Of a stretch of 64,000 nucleotides of DNA, positions 30,439 to 40,163 are shown one piece after another. A program made the position numbers and the translations under genes. Each line of letters starts with the position of its first letter. The stretch's first letter is position 1. A model generated the notes under the pieces. That model ran no database searches. It was not told where the DNA came from and was given only the letters and a program-made list of their open reading frames with translations. The stretch comes from Microbacterium flavum (lineage in GTDB: Bacteria > Actinomycetota > Actinomycetes > Actinomycetales > Microbacteriaceae). The stretch is taken from contig NZ_JAFLHG010000010.1 in assembly GCF_018717645.1 (NCBI RefSeq), positions 82,648-146,647 on the forward strand, in the 5' to 3' direction.

Positions 30439-31947
30439 TCAGAACGGCGCAGGATCGGACCAGTCGTACTGGGAGTCGAGCAGACGCCGCCACGGCGGTG
30501 GCCGGAGGCCGACATCTCCCCGCGCCTCCACCACTGCCGGAGCGTCGTTCCGATGTCGTCGCCGGGTCGGCGACGTGAACTCGAGGCTGCCGCCGCCGAG
30601 ATGACGCACCGTCCACGCGGACGCGTGCTTGAGGGTGTGATGTCCCTTGCACAGAATCGCGAGGTTCGATGCGCAGGTCGCGCCACCCTCCTCCCACGCC
30701 CGAGTGTGGTCGGCTTCTGATCTCGCCGCGGGGCGGCGGCATCCCGGCCACCGGCAGGTGCGGTCCCGGGCATTCAGCAGGCGGCGAAGGCGTCCGCTCG
30801 GCCGGTAGACGTCGAGGCGGAGCGGCTCTTCGGTCACGGGGTGCGTCATGACCCGCTGCCAGACGGGCGCGGCCGCGGCCAGCACTCGGACCGTCTCGAC
30901 GTCGATCGGCCCGTGGCCGTGGAGGACGGCCGGCCGAGAGTCCAGGCCAGCGAGGGTCAGGAGCGGCACGGTGACGTTGACGGTCGCGCGAATGGATCCG
31001 AGGCCCGCCTTCGCGCCGAGCGCCGGGGCACCGGTCAGCAGCAGGTCGCAGAGAACATCCGCACGGCGCTGGTCGAGCGTGCGATCGTCGCTGTCCTCCG
31101 TCTCGTCCGGCGGCGCCGCGGACTTCGCGCCGAGCGCCGGGGCACCGGTCAGCAGCAGGTCGCAGAGAACATCCGCACGGCGCTGGTCGAGCGTGCGATC
31201 GTCGCTGTCCTCCGTCTCGTCCGGCGGCGCCGCGGACTCGAGCGCGCACGCCATGTCGGTGACCCGTTCGAAGACCCCCTGGACGAGCGCCGCCGGAGCG
31301 TCGAGCAGCAGCCGCGACAGACCGTCGCGGAGACCGTAGGTCTTCACCTGGCGCTGCGCCAGCGCGTCACGGCGGCCCTCGTCGACGATCGACGGCTGCA
31401 GGCGCGCCGCAATGATGCGCGCGGTATCGCGCAGCTCCGGTGCGGTGGCTGTGTCGGCGATGTCGAGAGCGCGGCGCTCGTACTCTGCGCGCACATCCCC
31501 ATCCAGGGCCACCCCGGCGTCGATGATCGCCGACGCGTGCCGTTCATCGATCCGGCCCTCGCGCAGTGCCTCGAGCGTCGCCCGATACGTGGAGACGAGC
31601 TCTGCCCCGTCGCCAAGCCAGCCCGACACCGTGCGCTCCCCTACGCGCAGGGCCGTGGCGAGTTCTGCGAGGACCTCACGCAAGGGGATGGAATCGCCGA
31701 TCTCGCGGCCCGGGTGCGCTGCCTGACGCTGTGCGACGCGGCGCGCGATCAGGTCGAGGGCTTCTGCGCACATCTCCGCACGCTCGGCGTGAAGACGCGA
31801 CATCTCCGCCCGATTGGCGCCGACACGCGTGACGAGAGACGACAGCTCCACCCAGTGCGGGTCCAGCGCATCCGGCGCAACGGGACCAGCCACCCGTGCG
31901 GCATCCTCGAATCGCACCCCGTGGCGGGGCTGCGGCCGGTTCTCCAT
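30439..31947 (-). CDS. DUF222 / HNH endonuclease-type protein with internal duplication
   Basis: Protein of 502 aa with an N-terminal DUF222 domain (helical, residues about 20-350) and a C-terminal HNH motif: CRWPGCRRPAARSEADH, then WEEGG and NLAILCKGHHTLKH, including two Cys pairs for a structural zinc. These 13E12-like proteins are abundant in actinobacteria and often lie in mobile or SOS-linked contexts. Residues about 237-312 contain a 38-residue block repeated twice without any difference (GAPALGAK at each end). ATG 31947 has AGGAG seven bases upstream. Nuclease activity is presumed. Confidence 0.88.
   Translation of the reverse strand: MENRPQPRHGVRFEDAARVAGPVAPDALDPHWVELSSLVTRVGANRAEMSRLHAERAEMCAEALDLIARRVAQRQAAHPGREIGDSIPLREVLAELATALRVGERTVSGWLGDGAELVSTYRATLEALREGRIDERHASAIIDAGVALDGDVRAEYERRALDIADTATAPELRDTARIIAARLQPSIVDEGRRDALAQRQVKTYGLRDGLSRLLLDAPAALVQGVFERVTDMACALESAAPPDETEDSDDRTLDQRRADVLCDLLLTGAPALGAKSAAPPDETEDSDDRTLDQRRADVLCDLLLTGAPALGAKAGLGSIRATVNVTVPLLTLAGLDSRPAVLHGHGPIDVETVRVLAAAAPVWQRVMTHPVTEEPLRLDVYRPSGRLRRLLNARDRTCRWPGCRRPAARSEADHTRAWEEGGATCASNLAILCKGHHTLKHASAWTVRHLGGGSLEFTSPTRRRHRNDAPAVVEARGDVGLRPPPWRRLLDSQYDWSDPAPF
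31010..31237. repeat. perfect 114-bp tandem duplication inside the HNH gene
   Basis: Bases 31010-31123 and 31124-31237 are identical over the whole 114 bp. The period is a multiple of three, so the protein gains 38 residues in frame (block beginning SAAPPDETEDSDDRTLDQ). The lack of any substitution points to a very recent event or an assembly artefact. Confidence 0.95.
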
Positions 31948-32037
31948 GGCTCTCCTGACGTCGATGCATTCAACGTCCGGTAGCTCTGCCGGCTCACCCT
32001 TGCGGTCATCTGAATGGGATGACCGCCACCTTCAGTT

Positions 32038-32053
32038 TAGAACATATCTACGA
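32038..32053 (-). promoter_or_regulatory. degenerate SOS/LexA-like box upstream of the HNH gene
   Basis: On the minus strand the sequence TCGTAGATATGTTCTA matches the actinobacterial LexA consensus TCGAAC-N4-GTTCGA at nine of twelve fixed positions, with one intact GTTC half and the ATAT spacer. It lies about 91 bp upstream of the HNH start. Mycobacterial 13E12-type genes are known to be damage-induced, which fits. Confidence 0.35.
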
Positions 32054-32141
32054 TGAGGGCAAGCGCAGGACCAAACTTCTGCGGGGCCCCGGGGGCGCGG
32101 CGGGACGGGTGAGCAGAGAGGGGCCGCGGTAGCCTTCGACC

Positions 32142-32813
32142 ATGAGCGCCTTGCGTCACGAGAAGGATCTCCGCCCGGCCGCAGCCGTCGCGGCGCTCCT
32201 GGATGCAACGGGAGAACGGGTGACATCGGTGATCCCTTCAGGCTACGAGGCTTACCTTCGAGTTCTCAATCCGATCGAGCTCCGAGACGGCTCCGCCGTT
32301 TCGTGGACGAATATCGTCACACAGAGCGGAGTCAGGCCTCGAGCATGGATGCAGTGGCCAGAGCTTGAAGCTGTAGAAGGCGTCGTCCTGCCCGACGGCG
32401 GCGTGCAGCCAGACATGGGTAGCCCTGCGGTTTCGCTGGCAAAGCAGCTCATCGAGGCGCTCCGCCCGGGCCAGGGACTGCACTACTTCGCATCCTGGGC
32501 CGGATACGCCGGGGAAATATCGGAACCGTACCTTCCGTTCCCTCCGTATCAGCGTGAGATGGTGCTCTACTCCGGACCCCTGATTGACGACGATCAGTCG
32601 CCACTCGTGCCGAATACCGCTACCGGACGCGTCCCCATGTACTGGTGGTCGAGAGACCTTCGCTGGCTCGTCGGGCATGACATCTATGCGCGTAGCCTCA
32701 TCGTCGGATGCACCCGAACCGCAGCTCGCAGGATCCTGGAATCTGAGCAACTCGACGCGTATCCAGTCCGTTCTTCTGACAGCATCCTCAACGAGGAGTT
32801 CTTGCAGACCTGA
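32142..32813 (+). CDS. hypothetical protein
   Basis: Protein of 223 aa with no family I can name. It has no signal peptide or membrane helix and is rich in aromatic residues in the second half (LHYFASWAGYAGE, MYWWSRDLRWLVGHDIYARS). The tryptophan-rich block ending in SLIVGCTRTAARRIL suggests an immunity-type or SMI1/SUKH-like fold, but this is only an impression. GC content is lower than in the flanking genes, hinting at transfer. The ATG at 32142 has no clear ribosome-binding site. Confidence 0.6.
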   Translation: MSALRHEKDLRPAAAVAALLDATGERVTSVIPSGYEAYLRVLNPIELRDGSAVSWTNIVTQSGVRPRAWMQWPELEAVEGVVLPDGGVQPDMGSPAVSLAKQLIEALRPGQGLHYFASWAGYAGEISEPYLPFPPYQREMVLYSGPLIDDDQSPLVPNTATGRVPMYWWSRDLRWLVGHDIYARSLIVGCTRTAARRILESEQLDAYPVRSSDSILNEEFLQT

Positions 32814-32903
32814 GCCGTGCGGAACGGGAATCACCCCGAGGGTCGCCGCAGCACGTATCAGACGGCACGGACCGCAGAGTCAATGCCAGCGCTCGCCGCC
32901 CCA

Positions 32904-33308
32904 TTACCCGGCGCGGCGCTGCTCCACCTTCTTCTTGATGAACAGCGCCGGCAGGAGCCATGTCGCGAGGGCCGTCACGACCCACACGATGACGGGCGCG
33001 ACGAGCCAGGTCCACCACGGCAGGCCGATCGTGAGCCCCGCCCCGGGGACGAGCGCGACGACGAGCAGCGCCACGAAGGTCGACACGATGCCGATGCCCC
33101 CCAGGAGGGCCGGCGCGTTGTGGCGCGCCACCTTCGCCGCCCACGGGGTGAGCACCGACTGCAGCACCGCGAAGATCACGACGGCGAGCACGAAGCCCCA
33201 CCAGTGCGACCAGTCGATGCGGACGCCCTCGAGGACGAGATCCGCGACGATCAGCCCGACCGCCGCCGAGACGAGGAAGATGATCGCGCGGATCGTGAAG
33301 TTGATCAT
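32904..33308 (-). CDS. small four-helix membrane protein (phage-holin-like family)
   Basis: Protein of 134 aa made almost entirely of four hydrophobic helices, with a basic end (LFIKKKVEQRRAG). It resembles the chromosomal 'phage holin family' and related small actinobacterial membrane proteins, which are not lysis genes. It lies just downstream of prfA on the same strand, 51 bp from the prfA stop. Function unknown. Confidence 0.65.
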   Translation of the reverse strand: MINFTIRAIIFLVSAAVGLIVADLVLEGVRIDWSHWWGFVLAVVIFAVLQSVLTPWAAKVARHNAPALLGGIGIVSTFVALLVVALVPGAGLTIGLPWWTWLVAPVIVWVVTALATWLLPALFIKKKVEQRRAG

Positions 33309-33359
33309 GCGCTGAGAGTAGCGCGATGGGGTGCGTCCGAGCGCGCGACGCGGCGGGGC

Positions 33360-34436
33360 TCAGCCGTCGGCGAGCGCCGCCAGACGGGCCTCTTCGTCGG
33401 CGGCGATCGCCGACTCGATGATCGGGGCGAGCGCGCCGTCCATCACCTGGTCGAGGTTGTACGCCTTGTACCCCGTGCGGTGGTCGGCGATCCGGTTCTC
33501 GGGGAAGTTGTAGGTGCGGATCCGCTCGGAGCGGTCCATGCCGCGGATCTGCGATCTGCGGGCGTCGGATGCCGCGGCATCCCGCTCCTCCTGCTGCTTG
33601 GCGAGCAGGCGCGCGCGGAGCACCCGCATGCCGGCCTCGCGGTTCTGCAGCTGACTCTTCTCGTTCTGCATCGACACGACGATCCCGGTCGGGATGTGGG
33701 TGATCCGCACCGCGGAGTCGGTGGTGTTCACCGACTGACCACCCGGACCGGACGAGCGGTAGACATCGATGCGCAGGTCGTTCGGGTCCAGCTGCACCTC
33801 TTCGGGCTCGTCGACCTCGGGGAAGACGAGGACGCCGGTGGTGGAGGTGTGGATGCGGCCCTGCGACTCGGTCGCGGGCACCCGCTGGACGCGGTGCACG
33901 CCGCCCTCGTACTTCAGGTGCGCCCAGACGCCCTGCGCGGGGTCGCTCGATGTGCCCTTGATCGCGACCTGCACGTCCTTGTAGCCGCCGAGGTCCGATT
34001 CGTTCCGGTCGAGCATCTCGATCTTCCAGCCCTGCGAGGTCGCGTACTGGAGGTACATGCGCAGGAGGTCGGCGGCGAACAGGGCGGACTCCGCCCCGCC
34101 CTCCCCCGCCTTGATCTCCATGATGACGTCGCGCGCGTCATCGGGGTCGCGCGGAATGAGCAGGCGCCGCAGCTTCTCCTGCGCGGCGGCGACCTGCTCT
34201 TCGAGCGCCGGGATCTCCGCCGCGAAGGCGGAGTCCTCGGCGCCGAGTTCGCGCGCGGCCTCCAGATCGTCCGATGCCGCTGCCCACACGTCGTGCGCCG
34301 CGACGATGCGGGAGAGCTCCGCATACCGCCGGTTGACGCGCTTGGCGCGCGCGGCGTCGGCGTGCACCGCGGGGTCGGAGAGTTCCTCCTGCACCGCGCG
34401 GTGCTCGTCGATCAGCGCCTGGACGGACTCGAACAC
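33360..34436 (-). CDS. prfA: peptide chain release factor 1
   Basis: Class I release factor (358 aa) reading UAA and UAG. The peptidyl-transferase motif GGQ is in [20 protein letters not shown], and the codon-recognition loop shows PATESQGR at the PxT position. The N-terminal helical domain is complete. It starts 30 bases after the rho stop, so rho-prfA is likely co-transcribed. The modifying enzyme gene prmC is 8.4 kb to the left. Confidence 0.96.
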   Translation of the reverse strand: MFESVQALIDEHRAVQEELSDPAVHADAARAKRVNRRYAELSRIVAAHDVWAAASDDLEAARELGAEDSAFAAEIPALEEQVAAAQEKLRRLLIPRDPDDARDVIMEIKAGEGGAESALFAADLLRMYLQYATSQGWKIEMLDRNESDLGGYKDVQVAIKGTSSDPAQGVWAHLKYEGGVHRVQRVPATESQGRIHTSTTGVLVFPEVDEPEEVQLDPNDLRIDVYRSSGPGGQSVNTTDSAVRITHIPTGIVVSMQNEKSQLQNREAGMRVLRARLLAKQQEERDAAASDARRSQIRGMDRSERIRTYNFPENRIADHRTGYKAYNLDQVMDGALAPIIESAIAADEEARLAALADG

Positions 34437-34466
34437 GGCGACCTTCCGATCGGACTCGGGGACCGG

Positions 34467-36560
34467 TCAGCGGATGCTGTTCTCGGGCCCGTGGCTGTGA
34501 CCGCCGCCGGCGCCCTGCTTCAGCTGCACGTTCTGCATCTGGTACAGGAACTCGACGTTGCTGCCCGTCTCCTTGAGCTTGCCGAGGACGACCTCGAGGG
34601 CCTGCTGGGGGTCGAGACCGGCGAGCGCGCGACGCAGCTTCCAGGTGATCTTGACCTCGTCGGGGCTCAGCAGCATCTCCTCGCGACGCGTCGACGAGGC
34701 GTTCACGTCGACGGCGGGGAAGATGCGCTTGTCGGCGAGCTGGCGCGACAGGCGCAGTTCGCTGTTGCCCGTGCCCTTGAACTCCTCGAAGATGACCTCG
34801 TCCATCTTGGACCCGGTCTCCACGAGCGCCGTCGCGAGAATCGTCAGCGAGCCGCCGTTCTCGATGTTGCGCGCCGCACCGAAGAAGCGCTTGGGCGGGT
34901 AGAGCGCCGAGGCGTCCACGCCTCCGGAGAGCACGCGACCGCTCGTCGGCGCCGAGATGTTGTAGGCCCGGCTCAGACGCGTGATCGAGTCGAGGAGCAC
35001 GACGACATCGCGACCGAGCTCGACGAGGCGCTTGGCACGCTCGATGGCGAGCTCGGCGACCGTCGTGTGGTCCTCGGCCGGGCGGTCGAAGGTCGAGGCG
35101 ATGACCTCGCCCTTCACCGTGCGCTGCATGTCGGTGACCTCTTCGGGGCGCTCGTCGACGAGCACGACCATGAGGTGGACCTCGGGGTTGTTGTTCGCGA
35201 TCGCGTTCGCGATCTGCTGGAGGACGATCGTCTTGCCGGCCTTGGGCGGCGCGACGATGAGTCCGCGCTGGCCCTTGCCGACCGGGGCGACGAGGTCGAT
35301 GATCCGCTGGGTGAGCTTCTCGGGAGCCGTCTCCATGCGCAGGCGCTCCTGCGGGTAGAGGGGGGTCAGCTCACCGAACTCGACGCGGTTCGCGGCATCC
35401 TCGACGGACAGGCCGTTGATGGCGTCGACCTTCACGAGTGCGTTGTACTTCTGGCGGCTCGACTGCTCGCCCTCACGGGGCTGCTTGATGGCGCCGACGA
35501 CGGCGTCGCCCTTGCGCAGGTTGTACTTCTTCACCTGACCCAGGGAGACGTACACGTCGCTCGCACCGGGGAGGTACCCCGTCGTGCGCACGAAGGCGTA
35601 GTTGTCGAGGACGTCGAGGATGCCGGCGATCGGGATGAGGACGTCGTCCTCGCCGATCTCGGTGTCGAACTCGTCGCCCGCTCCGTTCTGGCCGCGGCGC
35701 TTGCCCCGCTGACGGCCCCGACCGGCGCCCTGCTCGTCGCCGTTGCCGTTGTTGCCGTTGGCGTTGGCGGCGTTGCTGTTGCCGGCGTTTCCTGCGGCGG
35801 GCGCCTCAGCCTCGCCGCGCTCAGCGGGCGCATCCTGGCCGTTCTGCGGCGTGTTCTGCGCGTCGGACTTGCCGCGGTTGCGGCTGCGGCTGCGCGAACG
35901 GCTGCGCGATCGGCTGGGCGTCTCGCCTTCGCCGGCGTCGGACTTCTCTCCGCCCTCGGCCGAGGCGTCGCCCGCAGGGGCTCCCTCGTCGGTGGCGGTC
36001 GCCTCGGGAGCCTCATCGGCCTTCGGGGCGTCGGTCTGCGGGGCGTCGGCGGTCTCGGCGGCGGCATCGGCCGGCGCTTCTGCGACCTGCTCCGCCGCGG
36101 CGTCGGTCTTCTCGGCGTCGGTCTTCTCGGCCTCAGCGGGCTCGGCGGGGATGTCGCTGCTCTTCGCGCGGCGCGGTGCGCGCTTGCGCGGCGCCCTCTT
36201 CGGCGCGGGCTCCTCGGCGGGAGCGGCCTCGTCGGCGGGAGCGGCCTCGTCGGCGGGAGCGGCCTCGTCGGCAGCGGGCGCCTCCGCAGGCGCAGCATCC
36301 TCGACGGCGGGCTCCGCGGCGGGAGCGGTCTCCTCGACGGGCGCAGCATCCTCGGCGGGCGCAGCATCCTCGGCGGGCGCAGCATCCTCGGCGGCGGGCT
36401 CCTCGGCGGGAGCGGCCTCCTCGGCGGCGGGCTCCTCCACGGGCGCGGCCTCCTCGGCCGGCGCCTCGGCGGCGGTGTCGGTGTTCTCGGTCACCGGGGC
36501 CGCGGCATCCTCGCGCGGGGTCTCGGTGCCGTCGGTGTCGATCTCGGAAAGGGACTCCAC
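34467..36560 (-). CDS. rho: transcription termination factor Rho with long disordered N-terminus
   Basis: Hexameric RNA helicase ending transcription (697 aa, against about 419 in Escherichia coli). Roughly residues 1-275 are low-complexity: AAPAEE-type acidic repeats, a basic patch KRAPRKRAPRRAK, an [15 protein letters not shown] run and an Asn/Gly-rich stretch before GRGRQRGKRRG. I see no SAP-like Rho_N segment. The primary RNA-binding OB fold (VLIPIAGILDVLDNYAFVRT) and the ATPase core (GLIVAPPKAGKT, DSITRLSRAYN) are intact. GTG 36560 is chosen because AAGGAG lies five bases upstream. Confidence 0.95.
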   Translation of the reverse strand: MESLSEIDTDGTETPREDAAAPVTENTDTAAEAPAEEAAPVEEPAAEEAAPAEEPAAEDAAPAEDAAPAEDAAPVEETAPAAEPAVEDAAPAEAPAADEAAPADEAAPADEAAPAEEPAPKRAPRKRAPRRAKSSDIPAEPAEAEKTDAEKTDAAAEQVAEAPADAAAETADAPQTDAPKADEAPEATATDEGAPAGDASAEGGEKSDAGEGETPSRSRSRSRSRSRNRGKSDAQNTPQNGQDAPAERGEAEAPAAGNAGNSNAANANGNNGNGDEQGAGRGRQRGKRRGQNGAGDEFDTEIGEDDVLIPIAGILDVLDNYAFVRTTGYLPGASDVYVSLGQVKKYNLRKGDAVVGAIKQPREGEQSSRQKYNALVKVDAINGLSVEDAANRVEFGELTPLYPQERLRMETAPEKLTQRIIDLVAPVGKGQRGLIVAPPKAGKTIVLQQIANAIANNNPEVHLMVVLVDERPEEVTDMQRTVKGEVIASTFDRPAEDHTTVAELAIERAKRLVELGRDVVVLLDSITRLSRAYNISAPTSGRVLSGGVDASALYPPKRFFGAARNIENGGSLTILATALVETGSKMDEVIFEEFKGTGNSELRLSRQLADKRIFPAVDVNASSTRREEMLLSPDEVKITWKLRRALAGLDPQQALEVVLGKLKETGSNVEFLYQMQNVQLKQGAGGGHSHGPENSIR

Positions 36561-36712
36561 GAGTTCTCCTTCAATGGGGATGTGGACAGGACAGATCCGC
36601 ACAGGCGCCGTCCACGACAGGCGTTACCCCACGGCTGTCGAACGACCGAAGAGGTCGTTGCAGGGTGCAGGGGGATCGTGCGGGGTTCGCAGAATTGCGA
36701 CGAAGGCCAGAC

Positions 36713-37735
36713 TCACGGACCAGCCGTGGAACCCTCCGTATTGTCCCTCACTGTACCACCCTTGACATCGACGGCGAGCAAGCGCGGGTCCCACGGAGTG
36801 TCCGAGACGGATGCCGCGAAACGCACCGCCTCCAGGCGCTGTCCGGGGCCGTCGGCGAGCACCAGGACGCTGGGTCCCGCACCCGACACGACTGCTGCGA
36901 ACCCCTCGGCGCGCAGCGCGCGGACGAGCGCGTCGGTCTCCGGCATGGCCTGCGCACGGTAGGACTGGTGCAGCTTGTCCTCGGTGGCGGCCAGGAGCAG
37001 CTCCGGACTCTGCGTCAGCGCGGCGATGAGCAGGGCCGACCGCGAGACGTTGAAGACGGCATCCTCGCGGGGCACCTGGAGCGGCGCCAGACCGCGCGCG
37101 ACGGACGTCGACATCGTGAACTCGGGGACGAAGACGAGCGGCGAGACACCGCGGTGGACGAGGAGCTTCTTGTGCTGCGGTCCGTTCTCGTCGACCCATG
37201 CGATCGTGAGGCCGCCGAACAGTGCCGGAGCCACGTTGTCGGGGTGACCCTCGAGCTCGGTCGCGAGGCGCAGCAGCATGTCGGCGCCGAACTCGACGTC
37301 GCCGGCGAGGAGCCCCTTCGCCGCGAGCAGGCCGGCCACGACCGCGGCGCCCGAGGACCCCATGCCGCGACCGTGCGGGATCGCGTTGTGCGCGACCAGT
37401 CGGATCCCGGGCATCTCGCGCCCGACCGCCTCGAACGCGTACGCCATCGAGCGGACGACGAGGTGGGAGCCGTCGGTGGGCACCTCCCCCGCGCCCTCGC
37501 CCGAGACGATGATCTCGAGCCCGGGCTCCGGAAGCGCCGTCACGACGAGCTCGTCGTGGACGCTCAGCGCGAGGCCGAGGGTGTCGAAGCCGGGCCCGAG
37601 GTTCGCGCTCGTCGCGGGAACACGGACGGCGACCGAGCGCCCTTCGACAGGCTCAGGGACCGAGACAGGCTCAGGGACCGAGACAGGCTCAGGGACCGAG
37701 ACAGGCTCAGGGACCGAGACCGAGGCGCCGGTCAT
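36713..37735 (-). CDS. thrB: homoserine kinase carrying an in-frame N-terminal repeat
   Basis: GHMP kinase phosphorylating homoserine in threonine synthesis. Core motifs: [20 protein letters not shown], the ATP loop [17 protein letters not shown], and the C-terminal [13 protein letters not shown]. At 340 aa it is about 25 residues longer than usual. The extra residues are four SVPEPV units plus EGRS at positions about 5-33, encoded by an 18-bp tandem repeat of a REP-like element. ATG 37735 overlaps the thrC stop (ATGA). Confidence 0.95.
   Translation of the reverse strand: MTGASVSVPEPVSVPEPVSVPEPVSVPEPVEGRSVAVRVPATSANLGPGFDTLGLALSVHDELVVTALPEPGLEIIVSGEGAGEVPTDGSHLVVRSMAYAFEAVGREMPGIRLVAHNAIPHGRGMGSSGAAVVAGLLAAKGLLAGDVEFGADMLLRLATELEGHPDNVAPALFGGLTIAWVDENGPQHKKLLVHRGVSPLVFVPEFTMSTSVARGLAPLQVPREDAVFNVSRSALLIAALTQSPELLLAATEDKLHQSYRAQAMPETDALVRALRAEGFAAVVSGAGPSVLVLADGPGQRLEAVRFAASVSDTPWDPRLLAVDVKGGTVRDNTEGSTAGP
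37641..37718. repeat. REP-like element expanded as four 18-bp units inside thrB
   Basis: The start CCTTCGACAGGCTCAGGGAC is the common actinobacterial dispersed repeat. Its inner part ACAGGCTCAGGGACCGAG is then repeated perfectly at 37647, 37665, 37683 and 37701 (period 18). The repeat is read in frame as SVPEPV units at the N-terminus of homoserine kinase. Confidence 0.9.
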
Positions 37736-38802
37736 GCCAGATCGAGCACCGAGGCGACCTCGGAGGTGGTCGCGTCGACGACGGTGGGCTCGACCTCGCT
37801 GCCGTCGGCGTTGCGCAACGCCCACTGCGGGTCCTTCAGGCCATGGCCGGTGACGGTGAGGACGACCTTCGCGCCGGCGGGGATGATGCCGGCCTCGGCC
37901 CGGTCGAGCAGGCCCGCGACGCTGATCGCGGAACCGGGCTCGACGAAGACGCCGGCGGTGGATGCCAGAAGCTTCTGCGCCGCGAGGATCTTGTCGTCCG
38001 AGATCGCGCCGAACCATCCGTCGGTCGCGTCCCGGGCCTCGAGGGCGAGCTCCCACGAGGCGGGGTTCCCGATCCGGATCGCGGAGGCGACCGTCTCGGG
38101 GTTCTTGACGATCTCGCCGCGCACGAGCGGCGCGGAGCCCTCCGCCTGGAAGCCGAACATCCGGGGCACGCGCGTCGAGACGCCGCGCTCGGCCTCTTCA
38201 CGGTAGCCACGCGTGTACGCGGTGTAGTTGCCCGCGTTCCCGACGGGGATGAAGTGGAAGTCCGGGGCATCCCCGAGCTGCGAGACGACCTCGTAGGCCG
38301 CCGTCTTCTGCCCCTCGATGCGGTCGGGGTTGACGGAGTTGACGAGGTGCACGGGGTAGTTGTCGGCGAGTTCGCGCGCGATCTCGAGGCAGTCGTCGAA
38401 GTTGCCGCGCACCTGGATGAGCCGGCCCCCGTGGATGACGGCCTGGCTGAGCTTGCCCATCGCGATCTTGCCCTCGGGCACGAGGACGGCCGCGGTGATC
38501 CCGGCGTGCGCCGCGTAGGCGGCGGCCGACGCGGACGTGTTGCCTGTCGAGGCGCAGATCACGGCCTTGGCGCCGTGCTCGACCGCGCGCGAGAGCGCGA
38601 CGGTCATGCCGCGGTCCTTGAAGGACCCGGTGGGGTTCATGCCCTCGAACTTCACGTAGACGTCCGCACCCGTCATCTGCGACAGCGCCGCCGCGGGGAT
38701 GAGCGGCGTGCCGCCCTCACCGAGGGTGACGACGGTCGAGGCGTCGGTGACGCCCAGTCGGTCGGCGAACTCTCGCAGGACTCCCTGCCACACGTGGACC
38801 AT
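37732..38802 (-). CDS. thrC: threonine synthase
   Basis: PLP enzyme converting O-phosphohomoserine to threonine (356 aa). The PLP Lys is in [17 protein letters not shown] and the phosphate loop is [14 protein letters not shown]. The short class II-like form without an N-terminal extension fits bacterial enzymes. ATG 38802 is preceded by AAGGAG. It lies 35 bp after hom and overlaps thrB by four bases, forming the hom-thrC-thrB operon. Confidence 0.96.
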   Translation of the reverse strand: MVHVWQGVLREFADRLGVTDASTVVTLGEGGTPLIPAAALSQMTGADVYVKFEGMNPTGSFKDRGMTVALSRAVEHGAKAVICASTGNTSASAAAYAAHAGITAAVLVPEGKIAMGKLSQAVIHGGRLIQVRGNFDDCLEIARELADNYPVHLVNSVNPDRIEGQKTAAYEVVSQLGDAPDFHFIPVGNAGNYTAYTRGYREEAERGVSTRVPRMFGFQAEGSAPLVRGEIVKNPETVASAIRIGNPASWELALEARDATDGWFGAISDDKILAAQKLLASTAGVFVEPGSAISVAGLLDRAEAGIIPAGAKVVLTVTGHGLKDPQWALRNADGSEVEPTVVDATTSEVASVLDLA

Positions 38803-38837
38803 TTCCGTCTCCTTCTGCCCGGACCGACGTCCGGACC

Positions 38838-40163
38838 TTACTCGCCTTCGACCCGCAGAACCGACACGACGCGCGCGACGACGTCGCTCGCCGCGAGGCG
38901 GTCGACCGTCTCGCTGAGGTCCTGCTCGAGGGCGCTGTGGGTTCCGATCACGAGGCGGGCGGTGCCCGGCTCGCCGTTCGCCTCGTTCAGCACGGTCTGC
39001 AGCGCGGTCGCGATCGACACGCTCCGCTCGCTGAGGATGCCGGCGACCGTCGCCAGCACGCCCGGCTCGTCCGCCACCTCGAGGGTGATCTGATAGCGCG
39101 TGGTGACGCGGCCGATGGGGAGGACGGGCAGGTTCGCCCGGGTCGACTCCCCGACCCCCACGCCGCCGGCGATGTGTCGGCGCGCGGCCGAGACGACGTC
39201 GCCGAGGACGGCGGATGCCGTCTGCACGCCGCCCGCGCCGGCGCCGTAGAACATGAGGTTCCCGGCGGCCTCGGCCTCGACGAACACCGCGTTGTTCGCG
39301 CCGTGGACGGAGGCGAGCGGGTGCTCGCGCGAGATCAGGGCCGGGTAGACGCGCACCGAGATCGCCTCGCCGCTCGGCGACTCGTCCGCGCCGTCGAGAC
39401 GCTCGCACACGGCGAGGAGCTTGACGACGTAGCCGGCGCCGCGCGCGGCATCCATCACGGCCTTATCGATCGAGGTGATGCCCTCGCGGTGCACGGCATC
39501 GACGGGGACGGCGGTGTGGAAGGCGAGGGAGGCGAGGATCGCGGCCTTCTGGGCGGCGTCGAACCCCTCCACGTCGGCGGTCGGATCGGCTTCCGCGTAG
39601 CCGGCCGCCTGCGCGTCGGCGAGGACGTCCGCGAAGTCGGACCCCTCGCGGTCCATCCGGTCCAGGATGTAGTTCGTCGTGCCGTTGACGATGCCCATGA
39701 TGCGCCGCACGCGGTCGCCGGCGAGCGAATCGCGCAGCGGCCGGATGATGGGGATCGCGCCGGCGGCGGCGGCCTCGTAATAGACGGAGGCGCCGACCTG
39801 GTCGGCCGCGTCGAAGATCTCGGGCCCGTGGGTCGCGAGCAGGGCCTTGTTGGCCGTCACGACGTCGGCGCCGGAGGTGAGCGCGAGGAGGATCTGCTCG
39901 CGGGCGGGCTCGATGCCGCCCATGAGCTCGATGACGATGTCGGCCCCGACGATCAGGCCCTCGGCATCCGTCGTGAAGAGCTCCCGCGGCAGCTCGACGT
40001 CGCGCGGGGCGTCGACGTCGCGCACCGCGATGCCCACGAGATCCAGCGCGGCGCCGGCGCGATCGGCCAGCTCGTCGGCGTGGCGGATCAGGAGGCCCGC
40101 GACCTGGGAGCCGACGGCTCCGGCCCCGAGCAGCGCGACGCGCAGACGGCGGTAGTCGGTCAT
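38838..40163 (-). CDS. hom: homoserine dehydrogenase
   Basis: Reduces aspartate semialdehyde to homoserine (441 aa). The Rossmann motif is [13 protein letters not shown], substrate-binding blocks are [11 protein letters not shown] and [19 protein letters not shown], and the C-terminal ACT domain ([20 protein letters not shown]) is the usual site of threonine feedback inhibition. Its ATG overlaps the lysA stop (ATGA), so lysine and threonine branches are coupled at translation. Confidence 0.96.
   Translation of the reverse strand: MTDYRRLRVALLGAGAVGSQVAGLLIRHADELADRAGAALDLVGIAVRDVDAPRDVELPRELFTTDAEGLIVGADIVIELMGGIEPAREQILLALTSGADVVTANKALLATHGPEIFDAADQVGASVYYEAAAAGAIPIIRPLRDSLAGDRVRRIMGIVNGTTNYILDRMDREGSDFADVLADAQAAGYAEADPTADVEGFDAAQKAAILASLAFHTAVPVDAVHREGITSIDKAVMDAARGAGYVVKLLAVCERLDGADESPSGEAISVRVYPALISREHPLASVHGANNAVFVEAEAAGNLMFYGAGAGGVQTASAVLGDVVSAARRHIAGGVGVGESTRANLPVLPIGRVTTRYQITLEVADEPGVLATVAGILSERSVSIATALQTVLNEANGEPGTARLVIGTHSALEQDLSETVDRLAASDVVARVVSVLRVEGE

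Noticed and set aside
31010..31237. HNH duplication as an insertion sequence or attachment repeat
   Set aside because: The copies are adjacent, lie within one frame and have no terminal inverted repeats.
32904..33308. Holin-like membrane protein as sign of a prophage
   Set aside because: No other phage genes are nearby; such small four-helix proteins are ordinary chromosomal genes in actinobacteria.
37647..37718. Four short perfect repeats as a possible CRISPR array
   Set aside because: Period is 18 bp with no spacers. It is a tandem repeat inside a coding gene.
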